From positions 1 through 13,716 of the forward strand of contig JAUYEQ010000191.1 of the NCBI GenBank assembly GCA_030691295.1: a stretch of DNA of 13,716 nucleotides. The letters run 5' to 3'. Shown here piece after piece: positions 13,133-13,716 of this stretch (position 1 is its first letter; every line of letters begins with the position of its first letter). A model generated the notes under the pieces. That model made no database searches and was not told where the DNA came from. It was given only the letters and a program-made list of their open reading frames with translations. The DNA comes from Bacteroidota bacterium. Lineage in GTDB: Bacteria; Bacteroidota; Bacteroidia; Bacteroidales; Prolixibacteraceae. Position numbers and translations under genes: made by a program.

Positions 13133-13716
13133 TTAATAATACTTGTTTTCTTTCAGGTTTTCATAAATGGTTGTTACCATCAGCAGCATCAGGAATAAAT
13201 ACGAAAAGTCTTCGATAGGAATATTTATTATCCTGATGTTCAGTATATGCGCAGAATTGTATTCGACCACGGGCAAAGATGTTAGTATTCCGTTAACGAT
13301 TAAAAACGGTAGCAGCGAGACAAAATACGCGAAATAAAACTTGGTGATGTAGGGTTTAAATTTGTTTCTGAAAACGGTGTATCCCAGATAAACAGCTGCG
13401 AATAAAAATGTCAGGAACGTGTATGCCTGATGCCTGAAAAAGTAACTGATCAGCGCGAAACCAACCATCAGGAAAAGACTGAATGCAAGAAAAGGTTTTG
13501 CAAACTCCTGTTTTTTAAGGTAAAATTTGAGCACCTCATAGATAAATACGCAAGCGTAGGGAATGACGAGGAAAAACAACCATTCTTCGATGGGCAATCC
13601 TTTAATATCCTTGCCTAAAGTATATTCCTGGTTGAAACTCCAAACACCGGCTTCGGTAAAATTGATGTCCCAAACTATAAAGATGGCAGCCGTAACCAAT
13701 ATCGCCGGAAGTATGT
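13133..13716 (-). CDS. Lycopene cyclase, CrtY-c/d type (5' end beyond the window)
   Basis: 193 codons run to the right edge without a start, so the N-terminus lies outside. The protein is almost entirely membrane helices and carries the lycopene cyclase domain motif twice: LPIEEWLFFLVIPYACVFIYE early and IPIEDFSYLFLMLLMVTTIYE late. Between them are helices such as AFSLFLMVGFALISYFF and FAYFVSLLPFLIVNGIL. WDINFTEAGVWSFN precedes the first motif, as in the family. It is the fused form of the heterodimeric bacterial lycopene beta-cyclase, which forms beta-ionone rings in the inner membrane on the way to beta-carotene and zeaxanthin-like pigments. Judging from the family, about 40 residues are missing. 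A TTG at 13699 is not a credible start because the conserved frame continues upstream. The rest of the carotenoid operon should lie beyond the window. Confidence 0.9.
   Translation of the reverse strand, partial: ILPAILVTAAIFIVWDINFTEAGVWSFNQEYTLGKDIKGLPIEEWLFFLVIPYACVFIYEVLKFYLKKQEFAKPFLAFSLFLMVGFALISYFFRHQAYTFLTFLFAAVYLGYTVFRNKFKPYITKFYFAYFVSLLPFLIVNGILTSLPVVEYNSAHILNIRIINIPIEDFSYLFLMLLMVTTIYENLKENKYY

Overview
The window looks like chromosomal DNA from a member of the Bacteroidota, possibly of the Marinilabiliales/Prolixibacteraceae type; this placement is inference from protein families and promoter style, not from a marker gene. Supporting signs are a Bacteroidota-type promoter (TTTG, 20 bp, TAnnTTTG) before a toxin-antitoxin pair, a DUF4382 lipoprotein with an acidic stretch after its lipid-anchored cysteine, a short AraC-type regulator of a kind common in this phylum, a lycopene cyclase of the CrtY-c/d membrane type, and moderate-to-low GC content. 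All genes are protein-coding. I see no rRNA, tRNA, CRISPR array, insertion sequence or phage gene. No gene-free stretch exceeds 300 bases; the longest is about 230 bases (9019-9249) and is rich in regulatory sequence.

Layout. 1-278 (minus) is the N-terminal end of a polysaccharide flippase, divergent from a GT4-type glycosyltransferase (311-1438), which is followed on the same strand by ribonuclease HII (1578-2207). A small tandem-repeat patch lies between the last two. A strong symmetrical terminator (2241-2289) separates RNase HII from two minus-strand genes: a small acidic protein and a zinc-dependent alcohol/polyol dehydrogenase. Divergent to the dehydrogenase is kbl (glycine C-acetyltransferase, 4094-5281). 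Then come a PIN-domain toxin and its antitoxin (minus, overlapping by 4 bp, with a clear promoter), an AraC-type regulator, a DUF4382 lipoprotein, a membrane-anchored coiled-coil protein, a sigma-54-dependent NtrC-type response regulator, a hybrid histidine kinase with its own receiver and Hpt domain, and the truncated lycopene cyclase at the right edge, all on the minus strand.

The most notable region is 7025-13118. Between the response regulator and the coiled-coil protein is a near-consensus sigma-54 promoter (TGGCAC-N5-TTGCT, minus strand, 9112-9127) whose predicted start is about 83 bases before the coiled-coil gene. About 100 bases upstream of that start is a palindrome (9194-9208), with a further half-site at about -135. 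A sister palindrome, differing only by symmetric changes, sits before the response regulator gene itself (10683-10697). The simplest reading is a self-contained circuit: the hybrid kinase senses an envelope or periplasmic signal, phosphate passes through its receiver and Hpt domain to the NtrC-type regulator, and the regulator binds the palindromes and drives sigma-54 transcription of the inner-membrane coiled-coil protein, perhaps with some read-through into the lipoprotein. The promoter and palindromes are visible in the sequence; the circuit is inferred.
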